This document shows, in pieces, positions 63,547 to 64,000 of a stretch of DNA of 64,000 bases (within the stretch, counting starts at the first letter, position 1; each line of letters starts with the position of its first letter). The notes beneath the pieces were generated by a model. It did not search any database and was not told where the DNA came from. It worked only from the letters and a program-made list of their open reading frames with translations. This stretch comes from Symbiotaphrina buchneri (taxonomy: Eukaryota; Ascomycota; Symbiotaphrinales; Symbiotaphrinaceae). The stretch covers positions 62,001 through 126,000 of the forward strand of contig BCIG01000028.1 in assembly GCA_001599915.1 (NCBI GenBank), given 5' to 3'. The position numbers were made by a program, and so were the translations under genes.

Positions 63547-64000
63547 ATGCCATCTCCAATGACGTCGTCGATCCATGAGCACTCCCCCGCCAAGCCCATC
63601 AAGCGCCTGCTGCACAAGCTGAAGCATCGCGACAAGGGTGACAAGCACGACCGCGACCACGACCCCGATCACGACTCCTCCTATGCTTCCTCTGGCGCCG
63701 ACGACGAGGCCACTCCCTCCATCTCCTCGTCATCCGCCGCCGCCTCTTCGGCGCCTACCGCTACCACTACCTCCACCTCCGAAAAGCCCATAGGATCTAC
63801 CACAGATGCATCGTCTGCGCCTACTTCTGGAGCTGAAGTAGAAGAGAAGGCGTCTCGACCGAATGCTGCCGAACCAGAAGTGAGCGCGGAATCGGCGCGT
63901 ACAGGGATGGATGACAATGGCGAGGTCAAGCAACAGCCCGCGACACCGGAGAAGCCAAGTTTGACGACCAGGACCAACAAGGACGGGTATTCGCAGTGGA
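63547..64000 (+). CDS. Unknown protein, N-terminal part (cut by window edge)
   Basis: The frame is open from the ATG at 63547 to the edge, about 151 residues. I do not recognise it. It starts MPSPMTSSIHEHSPAKPIKR and goes through a basic His/Lys/Asp stretch (LLHKLKHRDKGDKHDRDHD) that may form an amphipathic, membrane-binding helix. A long Ser/Thr/Ala-rich disordered segment then ends in TRTNKDGYSQW, which looks like the start of a conserved region. The ATG follows a CT-rich leader. Codon use and composition match the neighbouring genes, so I think it is a real gene. Confidence 0.6.
   Translation, partial: MPSPMTSSIHEHSPAKPIKRLLHKLKHRDKGDKHDRDHDPDHDSSYASSGADDEATPSISSSSAAASSAPTATTTSTSEKPIGSTTDASSAPTSGAEVEEKASRPNAAEPEVSAESARTGMDDNGEVKQQPATPEKPSLTTRTNKDGYSQW

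Overview
This is a nuclear window from a filamentous ascomycete (Pezizomycotina). Introns are short (mostly 41-80 nt) with GTRNGT-type donors, CTRAC-like branch points and YAG acceptors. The proteins match the filamentous-ascomycete forms of their families, including creC and creD of the carbon catabolite repression system and Zds, Slm and Hbs1 families with fungal architectures. The class is not certain; Eurotiomycetes or Dothideomycetes would fit. I found no transposon, virus-like element, tRNA, rRNA or CRISPR array.

Layout, left to right: a CUE/Smr protein truncated by the left edge (-); UFD4 HECT ligase (-); NMN adenylyltransferase (+); Zds1-type PP2A regulator (+); Slm1-type PH protein (-); arrestin CreD (-); WD40 protein CreC (-); Miro GTPase GEM1 (+); FAR-17a/AIG1-like membrane protein (-); cytochrome b5 (+); two-domain glyoxalase I (-); roadblock LAMTOR2-like protein (+); mitochondrial iron-type alcohol dehydrogenase of the ADHFE1 class (-); ESCRT-0 subunit HSE1 (-); PAK kinase of the Ste20 class (-); vigilin SCP160 (+); an unrecognised conserved disordered protein (+); actin-capping alpha subunit CAP1 (+); ubiquitin hydrolase DOA4 (-) divergent from ESCRT-0 subunit VPS27 (+); HBS1 (+); and an unrecognised protein cut by the right edge (+). 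I worked out exon structures by hand. In every complete gene the spliced exons sum to a multiple of three.

Functional themes: an unusual share of the genes serve ubiquitin-dependent membrane-protein turnover. CreD is a permease arrestin, CreC the partner of the CreB deubiquitinase, HSE1 and VPS27 together make ESCRT-0, DOA4 recycles ubiquitin from sorted cargo, and UFD4 is a HECT ligase. SLM1 (TORC2) and a Ragulator-like subunit (TORC1) are nearby. A second theme is ribosome surveillance, with a Cue2-like Smr protein at one end, HBS1 at the other and ribosome-linked SCP160 between. Cell-polarity genes (ZDS1, STE20, CAP1) form a third group. Most of this could be chance; the tight pairs creC-creD and DOA4-VPS27 are the parts most worth testing.

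Intergenic DNA is long (0.3-2 kb) and carries a recurring short motif, TACCTTA/TAAGGTA, densest between creD and creC.
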